64,000 nucleotides of DNA from Streptomyces sp. ACA25 (GTDB taxonomy: Bacteria > Actinomycetota > Actinomycetes > Streptomycetales > Streptomycetaceae): assembly GCF_028200735.1 (NCBI RefSeq), contig NZ_JAQKPV010000002.1, positions 248,001 to 312,000 of the forward strand. The letters are read 5' to 3'. Below the pieces are notes generated by a model. The model ran no database searches, was not told the DNA's origin, and was given only the letters and a program-made list of their open reading frames with translations. This document shows, in pieces, positions 46,077-54,892 of this stretch; the stretch's first letter is position 1, and each line of letters begins with the position of its first letter. Position numbers and translations under genes: made by a program.

Positions 46077-47891
46077 ATGTTGCACACCGCCGGGGGCGAG
46101 GCCCCCGTACCCCGCCGCGGCCTGCCGACGGCCACCGCCGCCCTGCACGCCGCGGTCCGGCGCACCGGAGAGCACGGAGCGGCCTTCCTGCGCGCGCCGT
46201 ACTGGGAACGCCCGGACTCCACCTGGGTGGTCCGGCGCTGGCCCGACCTCGCCGCCTGCCTGCTCGCCGTCTTCTTCTTCTGGCTCTCCCTGACCCCTTC
46301 CCTGGTCCCCCGTCCGTGGTATCTGCAAGGCGCCATCGGAGGAATCACGGCAGCCATCGGCTACGGCCTCGGCGCGCTGCTCAGCTGGCTGTACCGGCTG
46401 CTCTTCCGCTGGCGTCCCAGCCGGACCGCCAGGGCCCGATGCTGGCTGACGTTCTATCTGCTCACTCCGCCGCTGGTCATCTTCCTGCTGTCGCAGAGCG
46501 CCGAGATGCAGCGTGAACTGCGCCGGCTGCAAGGGCTGCCGCCCACCCTGACCTGGCACTCCCTGATGATCACCTTGATCTCGCTGGGGGTGTGCGGGCT
46601 CCTGCTGTTCCTCGCCAGGGTCATCCGGCTCGGCACCCGCAGGCTCACGGAGCTGCTGCACCGCTTCGTGCCCTGGCCGGCCGCTGTGGCGCTGGCGCTG
46701 GCACTCAGCAGCGCCCTTGTGATCTTCGGCACCCGGGATGTGGTCTTCGAGCGCGGGGTACTGCACCTCGCCGACCGGGTCGCGGCGGCCAAGGACCGCA
46801 GCACCGATCCGGGCATCCTGCGTCCGTACTCCCCTCGCGTCTCGGGAAGCCCGGACTCGCTGATCCACTGGGACGACCTGGGGAACAAGGGCCGGACCTT
46901 CACCGGGACGGTCCTCTCCACCGACGAGATCGAGAGCTTCACCGGCCGGGAGGCCGTCCAGCCGATCCGGGTCTACGCCGGCCGCGCCGCCTACGACAGC
47001 TACCCGGAGGGCGCCGCGCTCGCGGTGCGGGAGCTGGAGCGGACCGACGCGTTCGACCGTTCGGTGCTGGCCATCGGCGGCACCACGGGCACCGGCTGGA
47101 TCAACCCCACCACGGTGGAGGCTCTGGAGTACATGCACGGCGGGGACACCGCCGTCGTCACCATGCAGTACTCCTACCTGCCGAGCTGGGCCTCATTCAC
47201 CGTGGACCGCGAGGAGGCGGGCGCCGCCACCCGGGAGCTGGTGGAAGCCGTGCACGCCCGCTGGGCACAGGAACCTCCCGAGACACGTCCGAAGCTGGTC
47301 GTGTTCGGGGAGAGCCTGGCGGTCACCGCCATCGAGGCCTCCTTCGACAGCGTGGACGACCTGATCGACCGGACCGACGGGGCACTGCTCATCGGCCCGC
47401 CCGACTCCAGCCCGATCCACGCCGCCCTGACCGAGCACCGGGATCCGGGCAGCCCGGTCTGGCGCCCGCTGTACCGGGGCGGGGAGCATGTGCGCTTCGC
47501 GCAATTCCCGGAACGGGACCTGAACCGGCCGGACATCCCCTGGCAGGAGCCGCGCGTCGTCTACCTGCAGAACGCCTCGGACCCTGTGGTGTGGTGGTCC
47601 CCGAATCTGCTGTTCCAGCGGCCCGAGTGGCTGCGCCCGCCGCTGGGCCCGGACGTGACAACGGCGATCGACTGGTTCCCCTTCGTCACCTTCTGGCAGA
47701 CGACCGTGGACATGGCGGTCTCCTACGGTGCCCCCGCGCCGCACGGCCACCGGTACGGTTCGAACCCCGTGGACGCCTGGGCCGCGATCGTCCCGCCCGC
47801 CGCCTGGAGCCCGCAGGAGACCACCGAGCTGAAACACCTGCTCGAGGCCCGTCACCCGCCCCGCTCCGGCCTGACCGGCACGCCGGAGTGA
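46077..47891 (+). CDS. Membrane alpha/beta hydrolase (Abhydrolase_9 family)
   Basis: 604 residues from ATG 46077 after a GGGGGCCGGGG stretch. The frame is open upstream past the padR region without support. The N-terminal half contains four to five transmembrane helices (between residues 60 and 225), beginning LAACLLAVFFFWLSLTPSLVPR. The C-terminal half (about 290-590) is an extracellular alpha/beta hydrolase with the nucleophile motif VFGESLAV and conserved blocks IGGTTGTGWINP, YSYLPSWASF and YLQNASDPVVWW. This two-part arrangement matches the actinobacterial Abhydrolase_9 family. The substrate is unknown; envelope lipids are a guess. Confidence 0.88.
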   Translation: MLHTAGGEAPVPRRGLPTATAALHAAVRRTGEHGAAFLRAPYWERPDSTWVVRRWPDLAACLLAVFFFWLSLTPSLVPRPWYLQGAIGGITAAIGYGLGALLSWLYRLLFRWRPSRTARARCWLTFYLLTPPLVIFLLSQSAEMQRELRRLQGLPPTLTWHSLMITLISLGVCGLLLFLARVIRLGTRRLTELLHRFVPWPAAVALALALSSALVIFGTRDVVFERGVLHLADRVAAAKDRSTDPGILRPYSPRVSGSPDSLIHWDDLGNKGRTFTGTVLSTDEIESFTGREAVQPIRVYAGRAAYDSYPEGAALAVRELERTDAFDRSVLAIGGTTGTGWINPTTVEALEYMHGGDTAVVTMQYSYLPSWASFTVDREEAGAATRELVEAVHARWAQEPPETRPKLVVFGESLAVTAIEASFDSVDDLIDRTDGALLIGPPDSSPIHAALTEHRDPGSPVWRPLYRGGEHVRFAQFPERDLNRPDIPWQEPRVVYLQNASDPVVWWSPNLLFQRPEWLRPPLGPDVTTAIDWFPFVTFWQTTVDMAVSYGAPAPHGHRYGSNPVDAWAAIVPPAAWSPQETTELKHLLEARHPPRSGLTGTPE

Positions 47892-47892
47892 G

Positions 47893-47930
47893 CCCTGACC
47901 GACCCGGCACCGGTGCCGGGTCGGTCAGGG
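47893..47930. terminator. 38-base perfect palindrome, bidirectional terminator
   Basis: CCCTGACCGACCCGGCACC (47893-47911) followed directly by its exact complement (47912-47930). It lies immediately after the stop of the hydrolase gene and 37 bases before the stop of the convergent transporter gene, so it probably terminates both transcripts. Confidence 0.85.
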
Positions 47931-47966
47931 GTTTCCGCGACGGGGCAGAACCCGGCCGATGCGACG

Positions 47967-49484
47967 CTAAGCCCGGTGGTCGCCGGGGTCGTCCTTCCGG
48001 TCCGGTGGCTCCCCCGGACGATGCTCCGGCTCTTCCGGCCGCCCGGCCCCGGGCTCCGGCCCGCCCCCGGTGACCACCGACGGCGCCGTCGGCGCGAGCG
48101 AGGCGATCGTCGCACCACTGCGACGCGGATCCGCCCGCATCTCGGCCTCGTTCTGATAGGCCCTCAGATAGACCACCACGGTGTTGAGCACCGCCACCAG
48201 CGGTACCGCCACCACCGCTCCGGGAATGCCCGCCAGCAGCGTGCCACCGGTCACCGCGAGCACCACGGCCAGGGGGTGCACCCGCACCAGCCGGCCCAGG
48301 ATGAACGGCTGCAGGATCTGACTCTCCACCTGCTGGACCAGGAGCACCACGCCGAGGACCAGCACGGCAGTGAGCGGCCCTTCGGTCACGAAGGCCACCA
48401 CGACGGCCAACGCGCCCGACACAATGGCACCGAGAATCGGCACGAACGCCGACACGAACACGATGACCGCCAGCGGCACGGCCATCGGCACCTGCAGGAT
48501 GTACAGCCCGATGCCGATACCGAGCGCGTCGATGAGTGCCACCAGCACGGTGCCCCGCACATATCCGGTGAGCGTGATCCAGGCCCGCGGCCCCGCCCCG
48601 GCAATGCCCGGCCGCGCGGGGGCGGGGAAGAACTTGAGGAACCAGTACCAGATGTTGCGGCCGTCGTAGAGCAGGAACAGCACGACGAAGAGCGCCACAC
48701 CGGCGCCGGTGAAGAACCGCACCAGATAGTTGACGCCCTCGAGACCTGCGGTGGTGAGCTCCGCGCTGTGCTCACTGAGCCACCGGTTGACGTTGTCCAC
48801 GAGCTCGTTGAAGTCGTCGTCGTCGACTCCGAGCGGGCTGTCCAGCAGCCAGTCCCGCAACTCGTTGATGCCCTCGGTCACGCTGTCGACAAGATCGTCG
48901 ACGCTCTCCATGACCTGCCAGACCACGAACCAGCCGATCAGACCGATGGCTGCGAAGCCGCCGACCGAGGTGACCGCGGTGGCCGGTCCACGTCCCAGAC
49001 CCATCCGCTTCAGCCTGCCGGTGAGCGGCTGGAGGAGCGCGGTGATCAGCAGGCCCGCGGCGAACGCGATCACCAGCAGGCTGATGGCTTCCACTACTTG
49101 GAGGAGCACCCAGACCGCCGCCGCCAGCACCAGCAGCCGCCAGCCGGCCTCGGCCGCGACCCGCAGCCCCCACGGGATCGCGACGGCGGGCTCCGGCCGG
49201 GGAGGGCCCTGCGGAGGCAAGGGAGAGCCCTGGGGCTCGCCGCCGCTGCCGCCCGCGCCCCCCTCACCACCGGACGCCACCGGCTCGCCGGCCCGCCCGG
49301 AAGCAACCTCCGCTGTCCCGAGCTGCACCGGGCTCACCGGCAGCACCGGCTCAACCGGCCCGACGACCCGCTCCGCGGCCTCGCGCTCCCGGCGCTCCGC
49401 CTCCCGCTCCGCGGCTTCCCGGTAGGCGGAAACCCGCGAACCGAAGCGCGCCAAACCGGTTCTCAACCGGTCCAGTCGTGACAT
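47967..49484 (-). CDS. AI-2E family transporter (PerM/TqsA-like membrane protein)
   Basis: 505 residues. The N-terminal about 100 residues are charged, then Pro/Gly-rich and cytoplasmic. A hydrophobic pair (about 105-150) and several further helices follow, with the long extracytoplasmic helical loop between helices 3 and 4. A conserved family block runs from IGLYILQVPMAVPLAVIVF to FVPILGAIVSGALAV, followed by QQVESQILQPFILGRLVRVHP. The tail is Pro-rich. The family exports autoinducer-2 in some bacteria and is an ion antiporter in others, so the function here is open. Start ATG at 49484. Confidence 0.9.
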   Translation of the reverse strand: MSRLDRLRTGLARFGSRVSAYREAAEREAERREREAAERVVGPVEPVLPVSPVQLGTAEVASGRAGEPVASGGEGGAGGSGGEPQGSPLPPQGPPRPEPAVAIPWGLRVAAEAGWRLLVLAAAVWVLLQVVEAISLLVIAFAAGLLITALLQPLTGRLKRMGLGRGPATAVTSVGGFAAIGLIGWFVVWQVMESVDDLVDSVTEGINELRDWLLDSPLGVDDDDFNELVDNVNRWLSEHSAELTTAGLEGVNYLVRFFTGAGVALFVVLFLLYDGRNIWYWFLKFFPAPARPGIAGAGPRAWITLTGYVRGTVLVALIDALGIGIGLYILQVPMAVPLAVIVFVSAFVPILGAIVSGALAVVVAFVTEGPLTAVLVLGVVLLVQQVESQILQPFILGRLVRVHPLAVVLAVTGGTLLAGIPGAVVAVPLVAVLNTVVVYLRAYQNEAEMRADPRRSGATIASLAPTAPSVVTGGGPEPGAGRPEEPEHRPGEPPDRKDDPGDHRA

Positions 49485-49558
49485 CCCGTTTTCCCTCCGC
49501 CCCCGGCCCTGCTCAGTGCGACCCGAGAGTACCTTGCGCCCCCGCGCCCAGAACCACA

Positions 49559-49593
49559 GCAGCCCCCCGCACCGGATGAGTACGAAGGGCTGC
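49559..49593. terminator. Hairpin downstream of the transglycosylase gene
   Basis: GCAGCCC (49559-49565) and GGGCTGC (49587-49593), about 45 bases after the transglycosylase stop on the minus strand and before the next minus-strand gene. Confidence 0.45.
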
Positions 49594-49637
49594 GTGAAGC
49601 TCGGAACGTGGCCGGATCATCGGCCACCGCCGGAGGA

Positions 49638-50372
49638 CTAGTACCAGTGGTTCGCCTGCCAGAATTCCCAGGCGCCGCACGGACTGCCGTACCGCTCGTT
49701 CATGTAGTTCAGGCCCCAGCGGATCTGGGTGGCCGGGTTGGTCCGCCAGTCACTGCCCGCCGACGCCATCTTGGATGCAGGGTAGGACTGCACCAGACCG
49801 TACGCACCTGACGAAGGGTTGGTAGCGGTGTGGTTCCAGCCGCTCTCCCGCTCCACGATGTTCGAGAAGCACTGATACTGGCCGGCGCCCACGATTTCCT
49901 GGGCCATCGCCTGGATCTGGGCCTTGGTGTAGGAAGCCTGGACCGGAGCGCTCGCGGTGCTCACGTCCGTGCGCTCGGCGCTGCGACTGGCGGCGGCCTC
50001 CCGGGCCTGCTGCTCCCGCTCCTTCTCGGCGGCTTCGCGCTCGGCCTTTTCCTTCGCGGCCTGCTCGGCTGCTGCCTTCTTGGCCGCGGCCTGCTCGGCG
50101 GCCTTCTTGCGGGCGGTCTCCTCAGCAGCCTTCCTGGTCGCCGCGTCGGCGGCGGTGGACTGCGTCTCTGCCTGCCTGGTCAGCGACGCAGTGTGAAGCT
50201 GGGCATTCCCGCCAACGGGTATCTCGACAAGTAGCGAAGCATCGGCTGCCACGACCTCGAGGTCGTCCGTGCCACTCTGTCCATCTCCCGAGGCAACACC
50301 GACGGCAGCACCGACGGTTGTCACCGCGGTAGCAGACGCCACTGCGAATCCCCGGACCGAAATCCGGCTCAC
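49638..50372 (-). CDS. Secreted lytic transglycosylase-like protein (C-terminal SLT fold)
   Basis: 244 residues from GTG 50372 (VSRISVRGFAVASATAVTT), with GGAAGGA about 6 bases upstream. An upstream ATG at 50390 would include the ribosome binding site in the coding sequence. The signal peptide ends near residue 30. Residues about 75-140 are a long Ala/Lys/Glu-rich coiled coil. The C-terminal domain (about 165-244) has the pattern CFSNIVERESGWNHTATNPSSGAYGLVQ, with Glu in ERESGWN as catalytic residue, and ends GAWEFWQANHWY, as in streptomycete SLT enzymes. It probably cleaves peptidoglycan during growth or germination. Confidence 0.9.
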   Translation of the reverse strand: MSRISVRGFAVASATAVTTVGAAVGVASGDGQSGTDDLEVVAADASLLVEIPVGGNAQLHTASLTRQAETQSTAADAATRKAAEETARKKAAEQAAAKKAAAEQAAKEKAEREAAEKEREQQAREAAASRSAERTDVSTASAPVQASYTKAQIQAMAQEIVGAGQYQCFSNIVERESGWNHTATNPSSGAYGLVQSYPASKMASAGSDWRTNPATQIRWGLNYMNERYGSPCGAWEFWQANHWY

Positions 50373-50944
50373 ACGGTTTCCTTCCAACATCGCCCGCTCG
50401 GGTGACCACGCGGGCGCAATCGTGCCCCTGGCACGGTCCTCCACTGGTCACGGGAGGCGCGGGCCCGGTGAGGGTGACTGTGCAACTCTGCACAGCACCC
50501 GCATGGTACTTCGGGCGGCATGCGGCGAACGGCTGTTCAGTTGTATGGCTACTGTGCCAACCGTCCCTGTAGGGACGGCAATGCCGCATGCGGGGCCTGA
50601 CAGAGGCACACACTGCCGGAGGCGGCGAGCGGAAGCAATTCACCGGAGTGTGGGAAAGGTCACATGGCGTTTGTGCTTGTCATCTTCCGGAAAGACTGCA
50701 TCGGCTCATCTCTCAGGCACTACGCTTCGCCCGCCCTCCGTCCCGGACGCCCCCTTTGTCCAGAGCATCCGGCGTCCCCGGGTGGCGCTGCGCCGCCCCT
50801 TGCCGGTCCGTCCGGCCTGCCGTTCCGCGAACGGACCGGACAGTACCGCGCACCGGCGGCACCTGCACGCAGCAGCCGGCCTGCCCGCTCGAGGAGCGGG
50901 CAGGCCGCCCGACAGCCCGGCACACCCGCCGGGGCGACACCTTC
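50373..50944. promoter_or_regulatory. 572-base non-coding region upstream of the transglycosylase
   Basis: This region lies between the transglycosylase start and the phoH stop, both on the minus strand. It contains CTGTGCA-ACTC-TGCACAG (50478-50495), CCGTCCCT-GT-AGGGACGG (about 50560-50578) and the phoH terminator (50878-50906). I looked for the c-di-AMP riboswitch that precedes many actinobacterial peptidoglycan-hydrolase genes but could not match its conserved core. The length still suggests a structured leader. No convincing gene is present. Confidence 0.5.
50878..50906. terminator. Terminator of the phoH gene
   Basis: A perfect 13-base stem: GGCCTGCCCGCTC (50878-50890), loop GAG, complement at 50894-50906. 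It begins 38 bases after the phoH stop on the minus strand. Confidence 0.8.
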
Positions 50945-52282
50945 CTACTGGCGGCCCTCCTCCAGCATCTCGGTGACCAGCGCGGCGATCGGGGACCGCT
51001 CCGACCGGGTCAGCGTCACATGCGAGAAGAGCGGATGCCCCTTCAGCCTCTCGACCACCGCGACCACCCCGTCGTACCGGCCCACCCGGAGATTGTCCCG
51101 CTGCGCGACATCATGGGTCAGCACCACCCGTGATCCCTGCCCGATCCGGGACAGCACCGTCAGCAGCACGTTCCGCTCCAGCGACTGCGCCTCGTCCACG
51201 ATGACGAAGGCATCGTGGAGCGACCGGCCCCGGATGTGCGTCAGCGGCAGGACCTCCAGCATCCCGCGGGCCACCACCTCCTCGATGACCTCACGGGACG
51301 TCACTGCGGACAGCGTGTCGAAGACCGCCTGCGCCCACGGGTGCATCTTCTCTGCCTCGGAGCCGGGCAGGTACCCCAGGTCCTGACCGCCCACGGCGTA
51401 CAGCGGACGGAAGACCATCACCTTGCGGTGCTGCCGGCGCTCCAGCACCGCCTCCAGCCCGGCGCACAGCGCCAGCGCTGACTTCCCCGTGCCCGCCCGG
51501 CCGCCCATCGAGACGATGCCGATGTCCGGGTCGAGCAGCAGGTCGAGCGCGATGCGCTGCTCGGCGCTCCGGCCGTGGATACCGAACGCCTCCCGGTCGC
51601 CCCGCACCAGCCGGATCCGGCCGTCCGGTGTCACCCGGCCCAGCGCCCGGCCCTTTTCCGAAGCGATGACGAGCCCGGTGTGCACCGGGAGTTCCGCGAT
51701 CTCCGGGGGGCCGCCGGTCTCCTCGGCGGCGAAGAGCTCATCCACAGCCTCCCCACTGAGCGTGACCTCCGCCATCCCGGTCCAGCCGGACTCGGTGATG
51801 GCCAGCTCGGCGCGGTATTCCTCGGCCTGCAGGCCGACCGACGAGGCCTTGATCCGCAGCGGCAGGTCCTTGGACACGACCGTGACGTCGTACCCCTCCG
51901 CCTGCAGGTTCCGGGCCACCGCCAGGATGCGGGTGTCGTTGTCCCCCATCCTGCCCCGGTCGTTGAGCATCGCGGGCGGCAGGATCGCCGGATCGGAATG
52001 GTTCAGCTCGACCCGCAGAGTCCCGCCCAGATCACCGATCGGCAGCGGCGTGTCGAGACGCCCGAACCGGACCCGGTAGTCATCGAGCCGGCGCAACACC
52101 TGCCGGGCGAAGTAGCCGAGCTCCGGATGATGGCGTTTCGCCTCCAACTCGGAGATCACCACCACCGGCAGGACCACTTCGTGCTCGTCGAAGCGGGTCA
52201 GGGCAGAAGGATCGGCGAGCAGGACACTCGTGTCGAGAACGTACATGCGCCGGTCCTGCGGGCGCTTCTGGCTGTTGACCAC
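50945..52282 (-). CDS. PhoH family ATPase with N-terminal PIN domain (PhoH2-like)
   Basis: 445 residues from GTG 52282 ([20 protein letters not shown]). The PIN nuclease domain (about 13-150) has the acidic residues of [12 protein letters not shown] (Asp17) and [12 protein letters not shown]. The PhoH ATPase/helicase domain (about 235-440) has Walker [10 protein letters not shown] (near 260-268) and Walker [14 protein letters not shown]-PhoH fusions act as sequence-dependent RNA helicase-ribonucleases in actinobacteria. In many relatives an antitoxin-like gene (PhoAT) sits upstream; none is seen in the 441 bases here. The frame upstream to 52408 has no start support. Confidence 0.92.
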   Translation of the reverse strand: MVNSQKRPQDRRMYVLDTSVLLADPSALTRFDEHEVVLPVVVISELEAKRHHPELGYFARQVLRRLDDYRVRFGRLDTPLPIGDLGGTLRVELNHSDPAILPPAMLNDRGRMGDNDTRILAVARNLQAEGYDVTVVSKDLPLRIKASSVGLQAEEYRAELAITESGWTGMAEVTLSGEAVDELFAAEETGGPPEIAELPVHTGLVIASEKGRALGRVTPDGRIRLVRGDREAFGIHGRSAEQRIALDLLLDPDIGIVSMGGRAGTGKSALALCAGLEAVLERRQHRKVMVFRPLYAVGGQDLGYLPGSEAEKMHPWAQAVFDTLSAVTSREVIEEVVARGMLEVLPLTHIRGRSLHDAFVIVDEAQSLERNVLLTVLSRIGQGSRVVLTHDVAQRDNLRVGRYDGVVAVVERLKGHPLFSHVTLTRSERSPIAALVTEMLEEGRQ

Positions 52283-52723
52283 GTGTGGACGAACCCCCTC
52301 GGATGAGGTTGGTGAGTCGAGGCGCGTGGAGCGCCGGGGGTCTGGCCGGTCGCTGCCCGTGCCGCACGGGCCGGCGGACCGGTCCTCTGCTGAGTCCGTG
52401 ATGCGCAAGCGGGCCTCCCGGCGGACCGGTGACGACGCACCGGCCCGCCACAGATATGCCCGGTGACCGGCCCTGTCATGCCTGATGCCACTTCAGTGCC
52501 CACGGACGACCGACGCGGTAGCGCCCGCGGAGCAGGCAGGCGCACCCCCTCACCACGCGGTACCGCACGGTGCGGCGGGGCGCGCGGGCATGGCCGCCCC
52601 GCCTCACCCGACGGGCGAAGCGGGGCGGACGGGGCCCGGAGACCGGCCGGGTGAGTACGACGTCCGTGCTCGGTCAGCGCGCTCGGTCAGTGCGCTCGGT
52701 CAGCGCGCCCCGTCAGTACGCTG
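52283..52723. other. 441-base non-coding region between phoH and uppS
   Basis: Both flanking genes are on the minus strand, so this holds the phoH promoter and the end of the uppS transcript. Apart from the tandem repeat at 52668-52706, I see no gene, RNA or strong hairpin. Open frames crossing it are rich in Arg and Pro and lack ribosome binding sites. Confidence 0.5.
52668..52706. repeat. Three tandem 13-base repeats
   Basis: GCTCGGTCAGCGC, GCTCGGTCAGTGC and GCTCGGTCAGCGC occur head to tail at 52668-52680, 52681-52693 and 52694-52706, with one base differing in the middle copy. Weaker GTCAGTACGC and GTCAGTGACC echoes follow. The array ends 17 bases after the uppS stop codon. Confidence 0.85.
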
Positions 52724-53491
52724 TCAGTGACCGAAGCGGCGGTGACGTGCGGCGTAGTCCCGGAGTGCGCGCAAGAAGTCGACCTTGCGGAACGCGGGCC
52801 AGTAGACCTCGCAGAAGTAGTACTCCGAATGTGCGCTCTGCCAGAGCATGAAGCCCGACAGCCGCTGCTCCCCACTGGTGCGGATCACCAGGTCCGGGTC
52901 GGGCTGCCCACGGGTGTACAGGTGCTCGGAGATGTCCTCGACGCCCAGCTGCTCCGCCACCTGCTCGAGTGAAGCCCCTTCCGCGGCCCGCTTCGCCAGC
53001 AGTGACCGGACCGCATCGGTGATCTCCTGACGGCCTCCGTAGCCGACCGCGACGTTGACGAGTATGCCGTCCCGCTCACCGGCCAGCTCCTCGGCTTCGC
53101 TCAGCACCTTCTGCGTCCGTTCGGGCAGCACGTCCAGGGCACCCACATGGTGCACCCGCCAACGGCCGTCCTCGGCGAGATCCCGCACCGCACCCTCGAC
53201 GATCGTCAGCAGCGGACCCAGCTCCTCCTCGGGCCGGTCCAGGTTCTCCGTCGACAGTAGCCACAGGGTGACCACCTCGACATCGGTCTCGGCACACCAG
53301 CCGAGAAGCTCCTGGATCTTCGCCGCGCCGGCCTGGTGACCCTGCTTGGTGGTACCGCCGGCGGCCCGGGCCCAGCGGCGGTTTCCGTCGAGGATCACTC
53401 CGATGTGCTTGGGTGCCCGGTCGGTGTCGAGACGACCTTCCACCCGCCGCGCGTACAGCTTGACAGCCAGCCGCCGCAGCTTGCTCTTCAT
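52724..53491 (-). CDS. uppS: Isoprenyl transferase (cis-prenyltransferase, UppS family)
   Basis: 255 residues. The family signature HIGVILDGNRRWA (29-41) includes catalytic Asp35. LWLLSTENLDRP and the C-terminal RTSGEQRLSGFMLWQ-A-SEYYF block for diphosphate binding are intact. Such enzymes make undecaprenyl diphosphate for cell-wall synthesis, or shorter Z,E-prenyl diphosphates. Actinobacteria often have two paralogues and chain length cannot be told from this sequence. Start ATG at 53491 begins a short basic N-terminus (MKSKLRRLAVKLYARR). Confidence 0.94.
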   Translation of the reverse strand: MKSKLRRLAVKLYARRVEGRLDTDRAPKHIGVILDGNRRWARAAGGTTKQGHQAGAAKIQELLGWCAETDVEVVTLWLLSTENLDRPEEELGPLLTIVEGAVRDLAEDGRWRVHHVGALDVLPERTQKVLSEAEELAGERDGILVNVAVGYGGRQEITDAVRSLLAKRAAEGASLEQVAEQLGVEDISEHLYTRGQPDPDLVIRTSGEQRLSGFMLWQSAHSEYYFCEVYWPAFRKVDFLRALRDYAARHRRFGH

Positions 53492-53610
53492 CGTGTGTCT
53501 GCCCCTCCGTGCGGTACCGCGTCAGGTTACACCTGGGCTCATGGGCCGGTTCACGGAGTGGACAGCCGGCATCCCATGACGCTGGGGGCGCACAAGGGGC
53601 GCAGAAAAAG

Positions 53611-53646
53611 CGGGCCGGTCCGTGGGGGGGGTTACGGACCGGCCCG
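53611..53646. terminator. Terminator downstream of the prepilin peptidase
   Basis: CGGGCCGGTCCGT (53611-53623) and its exact complement (53634-53646), with a G-rich loop of ten bases. It starts 58 bases after the peptidase stop on the minus strand, and also lies upstream of uppS. Confidence 0.75.
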
Positions 53647-53703
53647 AGGGGGGGCTTCCACCGTAACGCATGTCGGTCCCCGACGGGTGCAACCGGCGCG
53701 GAT

Positions 53704-54453
53704 TCACCCCGCGAGTCCGCTGAGCAGCACGGCGGCCAGCGCGCCGAGCAGCATGAAGGGGCCCAGGGGGATCTCCGTCCGCCGGCTCGCCCGCCGCGCC
53801 ACGACGAGGAGCAGGCCGTACCCGGCCGCCAGCAGGAAACCGGCGAACGTACCGAGGAAGACAGCGTCCCAGCCGTACCACCCCAGGACGGTGCCGACCG
53901 GAATCGCCAGCTTGACGTCACCGAAGCCCATGCCACGCGGGTGGATCAGGAACAGCAGAAAATAGCCGACGCCCAGTCCCGCACCCCCCAGCAGCGCCCC
54001 GGACCAGCTGCCTCCGGCCTCCGGGAGCAGCGAGGCGAGCCCCAGCCCACCGGCTGCCAGCACCCCCAGCGGAAGGGTGAGAACGTCCGGCAGCCGCTGC
54101 ACGGCTCGGTCCACCACACCGAGCAGCACCATGCCGGGGATCAGGAGCAGCCACACCATCAGCTCCGGGCGGATCCCGGCGGCGGCAGCCACGGCCGCAC
54201 AGCAGCCCCCGGTCACCAGGGCCAGCGGGATCTTCCGCGGGCCGTGCGCCGCAGCCTGCGGGCAGCCGACGGACGAGGCACAGCCGGTGGTCCCGAGCCA
54301 GCCGCGCGGACCGCGGGGAACCGCGTGTCCGTGCGGGCAGACGGAGCGCCAGGGCTGCCCCGGCTCCACGGAGAGCCGGTAGCCGGGTCGCGCGAGAAGC
54401 GGTCCGGTGACGGCGCCGTATCCGGCTGCGAGAACGATCAGAAACTGATGCAC
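53704..54453 (-). CDS. Type IV prepilin peptidase, A24 family
   Basis: 249 residues from GTG 54453 (VHQFLIVLAAGYGAVTG). It is a multi-helix integral membrane aspartic protease. The catalytic aspartates are Asp115 (VVDRAVQRLPD) and Asp179 in the GxGD motif GMGFGDVKLA. An N-terminal cytoplasmic loop contains CPHGH and two later cysteines (60, 64), resembling a reduced form of the zinc-binding loop. It should cleave the leader of the Flp pilin encoded at 60154-60357, about 6 kb away, the only prepilin-like substrate in the window. The ribosome binding site is weak. Confidence 0.88.
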   Translation of the reverse strand: MHQFLIVLAAGYGAVTGPLLARPGYRLSVEPGQPWRSVCPHGHAVPRGPRGWLGTTGCASSVGCPQAAAHGPRKIPLALVTGGCCAAVAAAAGIRPELMVWLLLIPGMVLLGVVDRAVQRLPDVLTLPLGVLAAGGLGLASLLPEAGGSWSGALLGGAGLGVGYFLLFLIHPRGMGFGDVKLAIPVGTVLGWYGWDAVFLGTFAGFLLAAGYGLLLVVARRASRRTEIPLGPFMLLGALAAVLLSGLAG

Positions 54454-54892
54454 GGCCCGAGCGTAGCGACGCCGGAAGCGGGGGCGGGGGGAAAGCCGGG
54501 CGGTCGGTGCTGAGTCCGCGACGCGCCCCGCTGACAGAGAGGTATGTGGGCCGGCCTGCCCAAGTGGGGGGAGAGGGCAGACCGGCCCATGGTGCGGGCT
54601 CGACCGGAGCCGGGGGGGTTGGCTCACGGTCCACCCTGCCAGCCGTCGCCGGGGTGGGAGTGGCGACGCTGGCCGTCAGCGGGTGCCACCCTGGGGCGGC
54701 ACGCCCGAACGATACCGCACCGGGCAGGGCCGTGGGACCCCTTGCCACGCACTCTTCCGCATGACTCGTGCACCCCTCGACCAGCGCCCTGGCCAGCCTC
54801 GATCTCTCGGGGGGACCGGCCGCCCGGGAGTCCCGGCGCAGAAAGCTACCGACCGGTCACCCCCCGCTGGCGCCGAGGGTCCGAGCGTTGCT
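54454..54892. other. 439-base region upstream of the prepilin peptidase
   Basis: The only notable element is the hairpin at 54548-54588. A plus-strand frame from 54544 to 55008 exists, but it overlaps the DUF1990 gene on the other strand and reads as low-complexity Pro/Arg/Gly, so I do not call it. The region should contain the peptidase promoter on the minus strand. Confidence 0.45.
54548..54588. promoter_or_regulatory. Hairpin about 95 bases upstream of the prepilin peptidase
   Basis: GGGCCGGCCTGCCC (54548-54561) pairs with GGGCAGACCGGCCC (54575-54588) with one mismatch; the loop is 13 bases and contains six Gs. The outer stem and G-rich loop resemble the hairpin on the other side of the peptidase gene (53611-53646). 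It could be the end of the upstream DUF1990 transcript or a leader attenuator. Confidence 0.45.

Noticed and set aside
47893..47930. Perfect 38-base palindrome as an attachment site or recombination site
   Set aside because: It sits exactly between two convergent stop codons, where a bidirectional terminator is expected. There is no integrase gene or flanking duplication.
50373..50944. c-di-AMP (ydaO-yuaA) riboswitch upstream of the transglycosylase
   Set aside because: The context is right, but I could not find the conserved core strings or the required helices by eye. It is left as a question rather than a feature.
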